From NCBI GenBank assembly GCA_021229015.1, contig CM037794.1:42303126-42367125 (forward strand): a DNA stretch of 64,000 bases, given 5' to 3'. The stretch comes from Solen grandis (lineage: Eukaryota; Mollusca; Bivalvia; Adapedonta; Solenidae). The notes beneath the pieces were generated by a model. That model made no database searches. It was not told where the DNA came from and saw only the letters and a list, made by a program, of their open reading frames with translations. A program made the translations under genes and the position numbers. Below are positions 55,701 through 64,000 of the stretch, in pieces (within the stretch, counting starts at the first letter, position 1; each line of letters begins with the position of its first letter).

Positions 55701-58700
55701 CAAAACAATTCCGTTTTATCTCAGTTTTCAAAGTCATGTAATAAAAAGAATCACACAGAGGCTCGCTTTTTACCATTTTCTTGACCACGTTTAATAAAAT
55801 TCTGTATTATATAACAACTCATGTGAGAACCTATAATATATATTATTTAACTCTAATCACCAACTCAGTTCAAGTGTGTTTATTTATTCATAAGTAGTAA
55901 TGCTATTTATTTTTATTGCCTCTGCCATTCATATAAATTGGTGAGGCATATAATGTTACTCACAACTGCCATTAAGTTTGTCAGAAATACAATAGTTTTC
56001 CTGATCTTTTTTCTACATAAGTTTACAGATATTGAGATGATGTTAGGATGAGTTAAAAATATTGAGATGATTTTAGGACGAGTTACAGTTATTGAGATGA
56101 TGTTAGTATGAGTTACAGATATTGAGATGATGTTAGGATGAGTTAAAGATATTGAGATCATTTTAGGATGAGTTACAGATATTGAGATGATTTTAGGATG
56201 AGTTAAAGATATTGAGATGATTTTAGGATGAGTTACAGATATTGAGATGATGTTAGGATGAGTTACAGATATTGAGATGATTTTAGGACAAGTTACAGAT
56301 ATTGAGATGATTTTAGGATGAGTTAAAGATATTGAGATGATTTTAGGATGAGTTACAGATATTGAGATGATTTTAGGACAAGTTACAGATATTGAGATGT
56401 TTTTAGGATGAGTTACAGTTATTGAGATGATTTTAGGATGAGTTACAGATTGAGTAAGCATTATGTTAACAAGATTTTCAGATTCAGATACAAAAGAATA
56501 TACATACATAATAATAATAAAATTTGATTTTGCCCATTGCCCATGTTGGACAGAATTAATGCCCTTGGTCTTAGAAATTTTCTAAAAAAAGAAGAAAAAA
56601 AAAAAAAAATGGATGGGGGCACCCATGTCATATTCAAAACATAATTGATAAACAAAGAGGTAGATAATTGTTTATTTAGGAATGAAGTTGAAATGAATGC
56701 TAGATAATGGCTTTCCATTTGAAATTTAAATTTGATTTTGCTTCTAAAGGGTTGATAAAATTTCATAGTTTGAATTTTCTGTAAGCTTATCACAGTCATG
56801 GTTATAACATAGGTATATTTGATTGCCCCTATTTTGTCTCAGCTATAATAGTTATTTGATTTTTTTTATACACAAAAAGACAACAATGTTTTTCTGTTAG
56901 AGCACAATATAGGCAAAGAATAAGTATTTCAAAGAATCTGTTTATTTATTTAGTAATCTAAATAAACAACATGGGGAGTGATATGTTAATTCTCATAACA
57001 AAACAACAGAGCTTTATATGCAAGCAATTTTTTTCGCTATTTCTTAATTAATTTTTATTTTTTACAGGGTCCAATAACCAAAAAACCATATATACCTGTA
57101 GGTTTTTTTTATCTTAAGAAGTACATCACATAGAATAGTAAAACACATTTTTTATATTTATTATGTATCTTTTTGCAGTTGTATTTATATAAAACAATAT
57201 CACCAGATGCATGAAGCCATTTGAAGCTACTCAGAACAAGGGAGATAATAATCCCCAATTTGAGTGATGACGCTGTTTCTATTTTACATTTTGCTTTAGA
57301 AAATTATCATTATTATTATTTTTAATTATCCTCACAGTGAAATATAAAAGAACTTCAATTCATTTAAAGTGGAATGCCTTGGTCTGAGACACAGTAACAG
57401 AAATCTGAAATGAAAGAAATGATTAGGTAGACAGCCATTCAGTTAACATATTGAAACTCATAAAACTAAAGACTGTGTCACAGTATGCCAAGAAAGAATT
57501 TAACACTTTTGAAGCTGTCAACCGTTGCTTTATTTTTTTATTTTTTTTTTTATTTTTTTTTCAAGGGATACATGCAAATATCAAATCATGAAGTGCATGT
57601 CTTAGAGGTCCGTCTTTCATGGTGCAAAAAGATTGAAGGTTTGAAGGTTATTCAAAAACTTTTTAGCTAAATGAAGAAAGAAAAAAATACCACATGAAAA
57701 TACTATAGTGTACCAGTACACTGTTTTCATATTGCTTGCTATATGCCATGGTTCACTGGAATACTTTGACACCCCTTTATAAAATACCACATTTTCTTAT
57801 TTTAATTATGTATTTTTTCAGCTTTGTGTTTTACCCTTATCCAATTTATTTTCAATATAGATAAATTGATTATAAGTAATATGAGGGAATTGTTCGTTTC
57901 CATGGTGAATTATCACAATAGCTAGTCATCTATGTGTGCATGTCAACTTTTCCTCATGGTGGTGATGGTTTTACAAATTAAACATGTTCAGCCATTGATA
58001 ATCACTGTATTTAATATTATATACACCAAATAAGTAAAAAGTAATGCTAACTACAATTATAACAGTTTGATGTCTGAAAAGTGAATAGTTTTATTTTATG
58101 CTTACTGATGAAATACTGTGTTCTATCAGTGAGATAAAATCTGTATCCCACAGTGTGAGTGATATAGATCTGCTGGGACTACTTTTTTACTATATAAAGG
58201 GTAGTTATATGAGTATATAGCTGCAGTTAGCATAAAATAAAAAAAAAAATTATTTGTTTAAAATAAATAAATATACTTATATGAGATATATTCCAAATAT
58301 CCATTGGAAACAAACAAATATCCCATAATCAGACACCCAAATCAATAAATCATTTTAACCATTTTTTGAAAATTTAACAGTGACAGTATTTCCGGAAAAA
58401 ATCACACCTATGGTTAATACTTTATAACGTAATAATTATTAAAAGATATTGTAGCTATTCTAAGTTGAGATTGCATTTTTTTTTGTAAATCAGGAACAGG
58501 ATTAGTTTGAAGAAATTTATCATAAGACATTACTGCAGGTAGTGATGTAATTTTCATGAGCAAGGCACTGTTTTGTGATGTAATCATTTGTTGTTTTCTG
58601 CCCCCGCAGTTGATAGAGCATGACTATAGTATGTACTATGGTACGGAGGGCGAGGTAAACATCACTGGTGTTTCTGTAGTATCGTGGCATGGCCCGCAGA

Positions 58701-61700
58701 CTGTTGTGTGCTGTCAATGCATCGCTCACTAGATGGCTGAAATATACTGGGCAATAGATAAGACATATGTAATTATATATGATATATAGGCAATGATATG
58801 GGCTAAAATGTGGATGATGTAAATCAAATATGTGTAAGATACAATGTATAAGGAAATGCAGGGGCTCGGCACATAAATGTAGTGTTTATATATCAATTGC
58901 TAATTTCTTTCCGAATACTGTACATGTATATGCCAAGGCCCTGTGTATGATCTTGTAAGGTGATGGCAAAATAATGGTGGGAAAAAGGCATGATAAGGAC
59001 AAAAAATATGTCTTTTGAATGTTATGATATGTGCAAAATTGATGTTGTTGAAAATGGGTAAAATATAAGTGAGATTTTCAAAAGATGTGTAAATCCTATT
59101 GGTGAAAAATGGGTCAAATTCAAATATGAGTGATATATTGGAAAGATATGTGCAAAATATTGTTGAAAATGGGTCAAATATGAGATATATTGAAAAGATA
59201 ATGGCCAAGATAATGTTGGAAATAATTCTAGGTTTTATGATTACAATATAAGCCATACATTCTCCAAAGATGCTTGAGATTGTACTTACATTTATTTCTG
59301 GACTTACAACATTTAAATTAAATCTTTTATTCCTGTTATTAAACAAACAAAAAAATGATAATAGTAGCTGATAAAGACAATAAAAAACAGGAAATTTGAA
59401 AGAAAATATTGCTCCATTCACTGTAGATAGAAAACCAATCACAGCATTCACATTAGTTTATCACAGCCACCAGCTGAGGAGCTTTTTCTAATATATTTTT
59501 GACCCTAGTTTATTGAAATCGTGGGTTAAAGCTTCTGATGCGGATGCTATTTTTGCCTGACACTGTTAATTGTCACTCAGTGCTTCTAGGGTCTCATTGT
59601 GGTAACGTAAAATATTGTTCAACTTATGAACAGAAAGAACTATATCACTGACATTCTATATGATTGAAGTTAACTGAAGGGAATTGCCTATTTGATTAGT
59701 ATTTCCATTGAAATCTCTCTCATTGATAAAAGTAGAATTGTATAGGCGGAATGGTCCATATGTATTGTATAGTGTGCATGAATACGGATCTGTGGATCGT
59801 GAGTTCATGCCCTGTTAAGGGCAAGAACCTTTGTGACCTTCTTAGTGCAAAGTGCTGGCCCAAACATGTAATCCCTTGTATCAGTTGTAAGAAGTTGTTT
59901 GGCAGTCATTGTTGAAAGAAATATCTTTAAACTAGAATTGTGTGCACTCGAATTCTCAAGTAATATTATTGTCTTACAAACTGAAATATTTATAATTATG
60001 ATGAAATTTAATGAAATGAACATACAGCCATCAACTGTGTGAGTGTTTGAACTATATAAAGTATTATAATAATTGACAGCTTTTTGTATGAATTTTTTTT
60101 TGATGTTCACGATTTTGATAAGATTTTGAGTGGACTGTTAGGATTTGAGTGTTGTCCAGTAAAGCACATGTCACATACCTTAGGTGTCACTGAAATATAT
60201 GAACACACTGTGTGGTTTGTACACATGTCTGTCTGTAAGATGGGGCCCTGTAATCACCCAGAAGTTGTGCATGACTTGTAAATGCACATGTATATATATA
60301 TACCTGCATTTCATGTAACTGCCAGCCACATTACCAGGAATAAAAAGTAATGTTGACTGCAGGGTTCTACTATTAATCAATGTGTCATATAGTCTGTACA
60401 TTTTATTTTATGTATTAATTTTGAATCTCATTTAAAGAGGATATAAAGATTTTTGCAATTACTATATAATTACATATATTAATTTTGGGTAGCAGGATGT
60501 AAGGATCGTAGCAATTACTAGGCACTGATGGATGATGGTTTGTTCTTGCGATAAAAGAGAAGATAACTAGTTACAATTTCCTCTGTTGTTTTATTATATT
60601 TTTACATGCACATAAATTTTTTGAAATCTGGTTATGACACTTATTACTGGAAATTTAAAATTCCCCAACCTGATTGTGGCATGTGGTCTTAAATCATAAT
60701 GATCAGGTTGTTGTTTATTTATTCCCTCATTATTCTGCAATGCTTTGCACTTATGAGATTCATCAGAGAAACAAACATACAAGTAAACTTTACCCACTAT
60801 CTGTGATTAATCAGGATGATGGGAGAGTGTCAACGTGCTCTCTTCGCACGCAGATGTCGGTCACAAATGGTTGCGTCTGGTAAAGACATGACTATGCTTT
60901 TAAGTCCCCCAGTGCCACCATGTCAGGTCCAGTCAGCTGTGTGAACCATTTGATCACATGAAGATAGCATCCTCAAATAGTCTGGCATTGAACTTTGATT
61001 ACGCTAATTACTCCGATTGTTCCATCCTTATTGAGGCTGAAGCTGATAGATTAATGAGGCTCTATAATGGAAATCTGTACTAAACTTTATTTTTCAGATT
61101 AATGCCAGTCATTTCAAACTTTGATCATTTGGAACATCTTAAAATATTTTGTTTTTGCATGGTTTGAATTTTATATTTGATCGATAAAGATTTATTGAAA
61201 GAAGCTGACATTTGCAAGAATTTCAAATCACATCTAGTCCTTCCTTGATATTGAATGATATCATTTCCTTAAACTTTAAAGTTTAAACTTGTTTTGACCT
61301 GATACATATTTTAGCTTTATAATTTTTAATTAATAATTTATAATAATACATAATTTTTTATGTATATTCGTTGATTGGGGTATTCTTTTGAAATTGATTT
61401 TCAACTCATTAGATTATAGCTGGGTATTTTTGTTTTGAATGTTTAAATTGTAATCATCATTAAAGTTCAGGAAATATGATATGAACACATAAATATGTAC
61501 TACATTTACATATATTCCACATATATCAACCATAAACTGATATGTTATATTAGGCAGATGATATATTGAAATGAACTGCATTATAAGTACAAAATGCCCA
61601 TAAAAACTTTTTATGAAATATGTTTTACTCAAACTCTTGTTTGCCACCTTGCACTCCTGATCAATATTATTTATGAAGTGAAACAGAATAAGTCAGCCTC

Positions 61701-63409
61701 GGTTTCAGACAATGATTTCATATATTTTTTATTATATAATATGTAAACATTTATTATGCTTGGAAAAAGGCATTGCATTGCTTTTTAATTGTGTTAAATT
61801 GCAATGTGTGTAATAATACAAGGAGATATATGTAAAAATCAAAGACGTAAATGGTATTTTCAAAATTAAACACTTTTTTGCAAATCTTCAAGCTGAAATC
61901 GAGATTTTGAATATCAAATTATAGCAAAGCAAATATGAAACTAAATATTTCAAGCCCTTGTTAAAACTGGGAAATATTTGTGTGACTTTCAGACATACGC
62001 ATGCAGATCATAATTACTGTTATTACATTTCTCAATCTCTGTCTGTCATGCTCTCAGAGGATAAAAACTCCAAGAACAGCAACTGAAGGCAAAATGATAA
62101 GGAAGGTGAGGCTGTTAAGGCAAAAGCAAAAAACAAAGCAAAATCTGAAAGTGATAAGAAATCAGATGAATCACGAGAAAAGAAACACAAAGGAGTTGAG
62201 AAGGAGAAGAATAAAAAAGACACTAACAGTGATGCTGATGTTAACATGGATGCTAAAAGTCAGAAGAGTTATCAAAGTATAAATGCTGCTCCTGGAAATG
62301 ATTTAGAGAGAGTGAAGACATTGATATCAGAAGAAAAGGATAGGGAGACTGGTGATGAGGAAAAAGAAAAAGAAAATTCAGAAAACGATAATGAAAGAAA
62401 CTCAGATGTAACTCATGACAGAGAAACAGAAGAACCTAGTGATGAACAGTCAGCAGGAAATGACACTAGTATTGTTAAAATTGATGAAGCAAGTGGTGGT
62501 AGCAATAAAGATGATGGCAATATAGATGAAAATGATGGTAAGAAAGATGCAGAGGTAGATGATGGTAGTAAGAAAGATGTTGACAGTGTAGGTGAAAACG
62601 ATGTTAAGAAAGATGGAGATATTGTGGATAAAAATGATGGTAAGAAAGATGATGAAAATGTAGAAGATAATGATAGTAAGAAAGATGATGTACATAATGA
62701 AGAGGACACAACAGGAAATAATGGTGATAATAATAAAGAAAATAATAATGATGAGAAGGTTAAAAGCAATCAAAATAGTGATGTGGATGAAAGTCAGGGA
62801 AATAGCAATGGCACTGAAAAGAATGAAACAAATGAAGGTGACAGGCCAGTTATTAATGAAAATAGTGAAAATAAAAATGATGATATTGCAGAAAATAGTG
62901 TAAAGGACTCCTCAGAAACATTGCCTGACAATGAAAACCCTTCTAATGACAGTTCTACTACAAAAGACATTAAACAATCAAACTCAAAAAGTGACCCTAA
63001 TCATTCATCTGAAACTGACAATGTAGGTGTAGCAGAGGAATCTGATAAAACAGACAATGATAAACAAAATGTAGACTCAGATAACTGTGATAAAGTTCAG
63101 GACAAGACAGAGAAAGATCACTCAAAACAGAATGGTGCAGTGGTATCTGACAGTGTCAGTGATGCAGGAAAGAAGCAGAAGCCTGGTAAGGTCAAGAAAC
63201 ATGATAAATCTAATGGCAGTATAAACAAAGGTCAAGACTCAACTACAGAGAGTGAAGTTGAGGAAGCTAAGGAAAACAAGCCGAACAAAATTCATAAAAG
63301 TAAACAAGGAGAACGAAAGAAGAGTAAGGGTATTAATAACAGTAATGATGTTAAGAGTGAATCAACAGATGGGGATACCGGGAGGAAGGGAACTACGAAG
63401 GCAAGATAG
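43048..63409 (+). CDS. CFAP97D1: CFAP97-domain (Hemingway/CFAP97D1-like) protein gene, partial
   Basis: Exons 43048-43166 and 45341-45449 plus 48261-48374 encode the CFAP97 domain of cilium and flagellum proteins: EEERQAEIDHENKLLLSKM, IMKYGGNLDNWNTYESRSLN, ARENLGIARRLE and the closing W-ERDY. Downstream phase-0 exons (51003-51089, 54846-54995, 55466-55477, 57068-57097, 58610-58654, 60815-60883) add a charged, probably disordered C-terminal region. A long acidic ORF at 62060-63409 may be an alternative last exon. The family acts in axoneme assembly, notably of sperm flagella. The N-terminal part of the domain and the start codon are missing. CFAP97D1 is the nearest human name I recognise; exact orthology is open. 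Confidence 0.8.
43167..44468. other. intron, nothing recognised
   Basis: Plain AT-rich intron sequence. Confidence 0.4.
44469..44710 (-). mobile_element. TTAA-flanked palindromic MITE, copy 2
   Basis: TTAACCCTTTCCCTCGTATAG at one end and ATGAGGGAAAGGGTTAA at the other, with the internal stem CAGCCTGTGAGTTACTCGCAGG. Opposite orientation to 6962 and 51187. Confidence 0.8.
44787..44930 (-). mobile_element. mariner-type MITE fragment
   Basis: Starts ATGAGGGGTGTTCCAAAAGTAT; the interior ('TTATTAATATGGTTTTAGCATAAAATTTTCAAAAGTGATA…') is the inverted equivalent of 63611-63812. The far end is not clear. Confidence 0.55.
45341..45449 (+). CDS. CFAP97D1: CFAP97-domain exon 2
   Basis: Acceptor CTTTTACATTTCAG, donor TGG|GTAAGT, 109 nt, phase 2 to 0. 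With the previous exon it reads ESRSLNFPHRERVNEDIARE followed by NLGIARRLETVRPKLQINAW, matching the second helical part of the domain (…SLN…R…I..EN..I..RL). Ends with the conserved Trp codon. Confidence 0.9.
45829..45891 (+). CDS. CFAP97D1: 21-codon cassette exon inside the domain (probably alternative)
   Basis: Acceptor CATCTACTTAG, donor AAG|GTGACA, 63 nt, phase 0-0. It encodes IVEDQTPREKKSNSPKRRGK, a basic insert that would separate …INAW from ERDY…, which are contiguous in the family. It is open and flanked by usable sites, so it is best seen as an optional exon. Confidence 0.55.
46384..46502 (-). repeat. tRNA-like SINE head
   Basis: On the minus strand it reads GCCTGGATAGCGTAGTGGTAAAG and then CCCGGGTTCGATTCCTGG, an A box and B box. 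The acceptor stem would not pair well, so it is a SINE head rather than a tRNA gene. Confidence 0.55.
46735..47060 (+). repeat. SINE-like or LINE-tail repeat
   Basis: A GTGGTAGAGTGGTCTGTGGTTTGAATCTC-type head is followed by a long conserved-looking body with 'GTTGCTATGGGAAC', 'GGCACGTAAAAGAACC' and 'ATGAGCTAGGGTATCGC'. The open frame across it (46781-47065) is not a gene. Confidence 0.5.
47780..48021 (-). mobile_element. TTAA-flanked palindromic MITE, copy 3
   Basis: TTAACCCTTTCCCTCATATA…, internal stem CAGCCTGCGAGTTACTCGCAGG, end CTATAAGGGAAAGGGATAA (right terminus slightly decayed). Confidence 0.8.
48261..48374 (+). CDS. CFAP97D1: CFAP97-domain closing exon
   Basis: Acceptor TTTTGTTTCTAG, donor AAAG|GTCAGA, 114 nt, phase 0-0. 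It encodes ERDYHKHKYLKRLWNDSVKD and then YGEFTPRRFRSRMSHAVK. Joined to …INAW it restores the W-E-x-D/W-x-x-H end of the domain. The following part is basic. Confidence 0.8.
48375..51002. other. intron with a CAT/CAA trinucleotide array
   Basis: It contains 49621-49803 (CAT)n/(CAA)n. Otherwise nothing recognised; the open frame at 50607-50338 on the minus strand lacks support. Confidence 0.5.
49621..49803. repeat. (CAT)n with (CAA)n trinucleotide tract
   Basis: About 63 bp of perfect CAT, then alternating blocks of AAC/CAG and CAT. Runs of His, Gln, Met or Asp in its six frames are trivial. Confidence 0.97.
51003..51089 (+). CDS. CFAP97D1: acidic exon of the CFAP97-domain gene
   Basis: Acceptor CCTGTTTACAG, donor CTG|GTAAGA, 87 nt, phase 0-0. 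It encodes RSYDSNLDEMYDDDFTSVDT and SDDKKLPKL. It is strongly acidic and likely disordered; Ser/Thr-Asp sites suit casein kinase 2. Confidence 0.75.
51187..51419 (+). mobile_element. TTAA-flanked palindromic MITE, copy 4
   Basis: TTAACCCTTTCCCTCATAGA…, internal stem CAGCCTGCGAGTAACTCGCAGG, end ATATGAGGAAAAGGGTTAA. Same orientation as 6962. Confidence 0.85.
51790..52745 (+). repeat. ~150-bp tandem repeat, about five units
   Basis: Units share 'GTTTTGCATGCAAGCTACTATCCAGCTT', 'ATCTCAATAACCATTCATGG', 'TGACTTGAAAGTTAATGAAT', 'GGGGCATCAGACAATCAAGG' and 'TATGGCCCCTTTT'. The block closes with 'CTGCCCTCTGACATCTCTTG'. Confidence 0.8.
52816..53256. mobile_element. ~440-bp palindromic MITE, copy 2
   Basis: Same family as 38136-38574: TATGGTGGCATATTTCTGCC…CACTTATCCACTTAGC to GCTAAGTGGATAAGTGG…AATATGCCATCATA, with inner inverted blocks around GCCTGTTAGTGCCCACTACTG. 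Confidence 0.8.
53296..53610 (+). mobile_element. full-length tRNA-derived SINE
   Basis: The head CCCCGTGGCTGAGTGGTTAGAG (A box) and GGTCATGAGTTCAATCCC (B box) is followed by 'GGTACTGGTATAGCTCCCTTGC', 'GTGGTATCATG', 'CTCAAGTAGACATAG' and 'AATACTGTCGGTGGGAC', ending in an A/C-rich tail. It explains the partial copies elsewhere (3000, 11970, 12720, 54510). Confidence 0.8.
53611..54845. other. intron, SINE fragment near 54510-54670
   Basis: Apart from the SINE body fragment ('GGTACTGGGTACCCGATAGATCCCTTGC…') nothing is recognised. Confidence 0.5.
54846..54995 (+). CDS. CFAP97D1: basic/low-complexity exon of the CFAP97-domain gene
   Basis: Acceptor AATGTGTCAG, donor GCG|GTAGGT, 150 nt, phase 0-0. 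It encodes DRSRKQQKTRQVKSETSAPP then SQRRDDQNKSGSN and PTKLPKIVPHKA. It is Lys/Arg/Gln/Ser-rich and probably disordered. Confidence 0.75.
55466..55477 (+). CDS. CFAP97D1: 12-nt microexon (DSKK)
   Basis: GACTCTAAAAAG lies between GTTGATTTTATAG and GTGAGA, phase 0-0, so inclusion adds DSKK without changing frame. Supported only by splice sites and phase. Confidence 0.45.
55478..57067. other. intron with a 30-bp minisatellite
   Basis: It includes the array at 56030-56455. No other feature recognised. Confidence 0.5.
56030..56455. repeat. 30-bp minisatellite, about 14 units
   Basis: Units of AGTTACAGATATTGAGATGA plus TTTTAGGATG with small variants. A long minus-strand frame of THPKIISISV repeats is a by-product of the unit length. 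Confidence 0.95.
57068..57097 (+). CDS. CFAP97D1: 30-nt exon (GPITKKPYIP)
   Basis: Acceptor TTTTTTACAG, donor CCT|GTAGGT, phase 0-0, encoding GPITKKPYIP. Short, but sites and phase agree with its neighbours. Confidence 0.55.
57098..58609. other. intron, nothing recognised
   Basis: AT-rich, with T-rich tracts near 57525-57565. No exon. Confidence 0.4.
58610..58654 (+). CDS. CFAP97D1: 45-nt exon (LIEHDYSMYYGTEGE)
   Basis: Acceptor TTTTCTGCCCCCGCAG, donor GAG|GTAAAC, phase 0-0, encoding LIEHDYSMYYGTEGE. GC-richer than its surroundings and with a strong acceptor. Confidence 0.6.
58655..60814. other. intron with a degenerate tandem repeat
   Basis: 58970-59220 has degenerate units of 'GTTGAAAATGGGTAAAATATGAGTGA'. 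The 183-residue minus-strand frame over it is not a gene. No exon recognised. Confidence 0.5.
60815..60883 (+). CDS. CFAP97D1: possible short terminal exon
   Basis: After GATTAATCAG, phase 0 gives DDGRVSTCSLRTQMSVTNGC then VW and TAA at 60881-60883. GC content and codon quality exceed the surroundings. The acceptor has a modest pyrimidine tract. It would be the last exon of a short isoform. Confidence 0.5.
   Translation, partial: DDGRVSTCSLRTQMSVTNGCVW
60884..62057. other. intron or spacer, nothing recognised
   Basis: AT-rich non-coding sequence between the two candidate terminal exons. Confidence 0.4.
62060..63409 (+). CDS. long acidic/Lys-rich ORF, probable alternative last exon
   Basis: A very strong pyrimidine tract (TTTCTCAATCTCTGTCTGTC…TCTCAG) ends at 62057. 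Starting at 62060 keeps phase 0 with the upstream exons but gives DKNSKNSN and then TGA (62084-62086). From 62087 to the TAG at 63407-63409 the same frame is open, with first Met at 62246 (387 residues). It is rich in Asp, Glu, Lys, Asn and Ser, almost without hydrophobic residues, and has a run of KKD units about 12 residues apart (e.g. NDGKKDAEVDDG, VKKDGDIVDKND). It is likely a disordered tail of the CFAP97-domain protein, or less likely a separate gene. The composition 5' of the Met is the same, so coding probably extends to or across the TGA. Confidence 0.6.
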
Positions 63410-63546
63410 ATGTTGTGACTAGATGCAGTGTAAGGCTGTTGGTGTTGTGATGAACTCTTTGGGATGTTGTGTGCTCCTTCAGTATAAGTCTTACTGTTGT
63501 CTAGTGAAACAGATTAGTTGGCTTAAGTATTAAAGGGCTGAGTAAT

Positions 63547-63552
63547 AATAAA
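63547..63552 (+). promoter_or_regulatory. candidate poly(A) signal AATAAA
   Basis: AATAAA occurs about 138 nt after the TAG of the acidic ORF, a plausible distance for 3'-end formation. Such hexamers are frequent in AT-rich DNA. Confidence 0.35.
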
Positions 63553-63610
63553 AATCTTGAATATGGTACAAGCAGATTCCATCATTCTTGTATCTTAAAG
63601 TTTATTAATA

Positions 63611-63812
63611 TATGAGGGTTGTTTAAAAAGTATACAGAAAAATTCCAAAATTATCTGTCATTTTGATTTTGCATCAGTGCAGTTTTTATCACTTTTTCTT
63701 AGAGATTAAGTTCAAATGTATCAAGGTATCACTTTTGAAAAATTATTCTAATAACCATATTAATAAATAATTATGGAACTAAAATTCCTGATACTTTTTA
63801 ACACCCTCATAA
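63611..63812. mobile_element. ~200-bp mariner-type MITE
   Basis: The left end ATGAGGGTTGTTTAAAAAGTAT is inverted at the right end, ATACTTTTTAACACCCTCAT, with TA at each border. The interior is related to 44787-44930. TA target and GGGTGTTxAAAAAGT termini fit mariner-derived MITEs. Confidence 0.75.
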
Positions 63813-64000
63813 TTATTAAGAATTAATTGTTATGTAGGCATATTTATTAGAAAATTTTAGCTCCATAAAAAATGATGGAATTGGGTCTCTATATAATAGT
63901 GTCTATATCAGTTAATTTGACTTGAATTCAAATCAGCTTTAGCATACTGTATTCTGTCAAAACATACTACCCACAGGTTCATTGTCTTTACATATTATCT
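63813..64000. other. 3' flank, nothing recognised
   Basis: No feature seen. Confidence 0.4.

Noticed and set aside
55913..56509. 198-residue minus-strand frame of SVTHPKIISI units
   Set aside because: It is the translation of a 30-bp minisatellite.
58900..59451. 183-residue minus-strand frame
   Set aside because: It lies over a degenerate A/T-rich tandem repeat, has Phe/Ile-rich low-complexity content and no family resemblance.
62001..62282. Overlapping + frame using acceptor at 62057 (RIKTPRTATEGKMIRK…)
   Set aside because: Splicing to 62058 in phase 0 would use it, and GTGAGG at 62106 could be a donor. However the adjacent frame shows the coherent acidic composition that continues for about 440 codons, so I prefer that frame, though this one is not excluded.

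Overview
This 64-kb window is AT-rich nuclear DNA from a metazoan, most likely a bivalve mollusc. Coding sequence is confined to short exons with GT/AG introns. The introns are full of repeats of a type I associate with bivalves: tRNA-derived SINEs with a GGGTTCGAATCC-like B box, 'GCTCACCTGAG…GGCCATGATGG' modules, fold-back MITEs and minisatellites. No operons, CRISPR arrays or bacterial genes are present. Two runs of exactly 100 N (7216-7315 and 39031-39130) are scaffold gaps. I could assign three genes, all on the + strand and all incomplete.

(1) 949-3895: three exons of ARV1, the ER sterol/lipid-homeostasis membrane protein. The first zinc-ribbon half, a middle piece and the 3' end are missing, and exon 2 has an apparent frameshift.

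(2) 9683-38781: a single-pass cell-surface receptor of the immunoglobulin superfamily. The visible order is Ig, Ig, degenerate Ig, FN3, transmembrane helix, then a cytoplasmic tail built from small exons. The tail carries a series of tyrosine motifs of the YxN (Grb2-type) and YxxM (PI3K-type) classes. Two 16-nt microexons are needed to keep it in frame. A ~5-kb minisatellite of 18-bp units sits in the intron after the first microexon. The 5' end (signal peptide, any earlier Ig domains) is not visible.

(3) 43048-63409: a CFAP97-domain (Hemingway/CFAP97D1-like) ciliary protein gene. The first recognisable exon follows an 85-bp tandem array that has copied the exon's own 3' splice site at least six times. 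Downstream are a 21-codon cassette exon inside the domain, a 12-nt microexon, several short in-frame exons, and two possible 3' ends: a short one at 60883, and a long acidic/lysine-rich ORF to 63409 that has an in-frame TGA near its start.

The remainder is introns and intergenic DNA dominated by repeats: a CGACA-motif fold-back element (7316-8900), a 2.5-kb composite inverted repeat (10985-13475), paired ~440-bp palindromes, four TTAA-flanked MITEs, a pogo-like MITE, an element with CAGGGTTCCCA termini and a 5-bp target duplication, LINE 3' fragments and many microsatellites. The three genes show no functional link to one another. The most interesting items are the receptor tail with its microexons and the multiplied splice acceptor in the CFAP97-domain gene.
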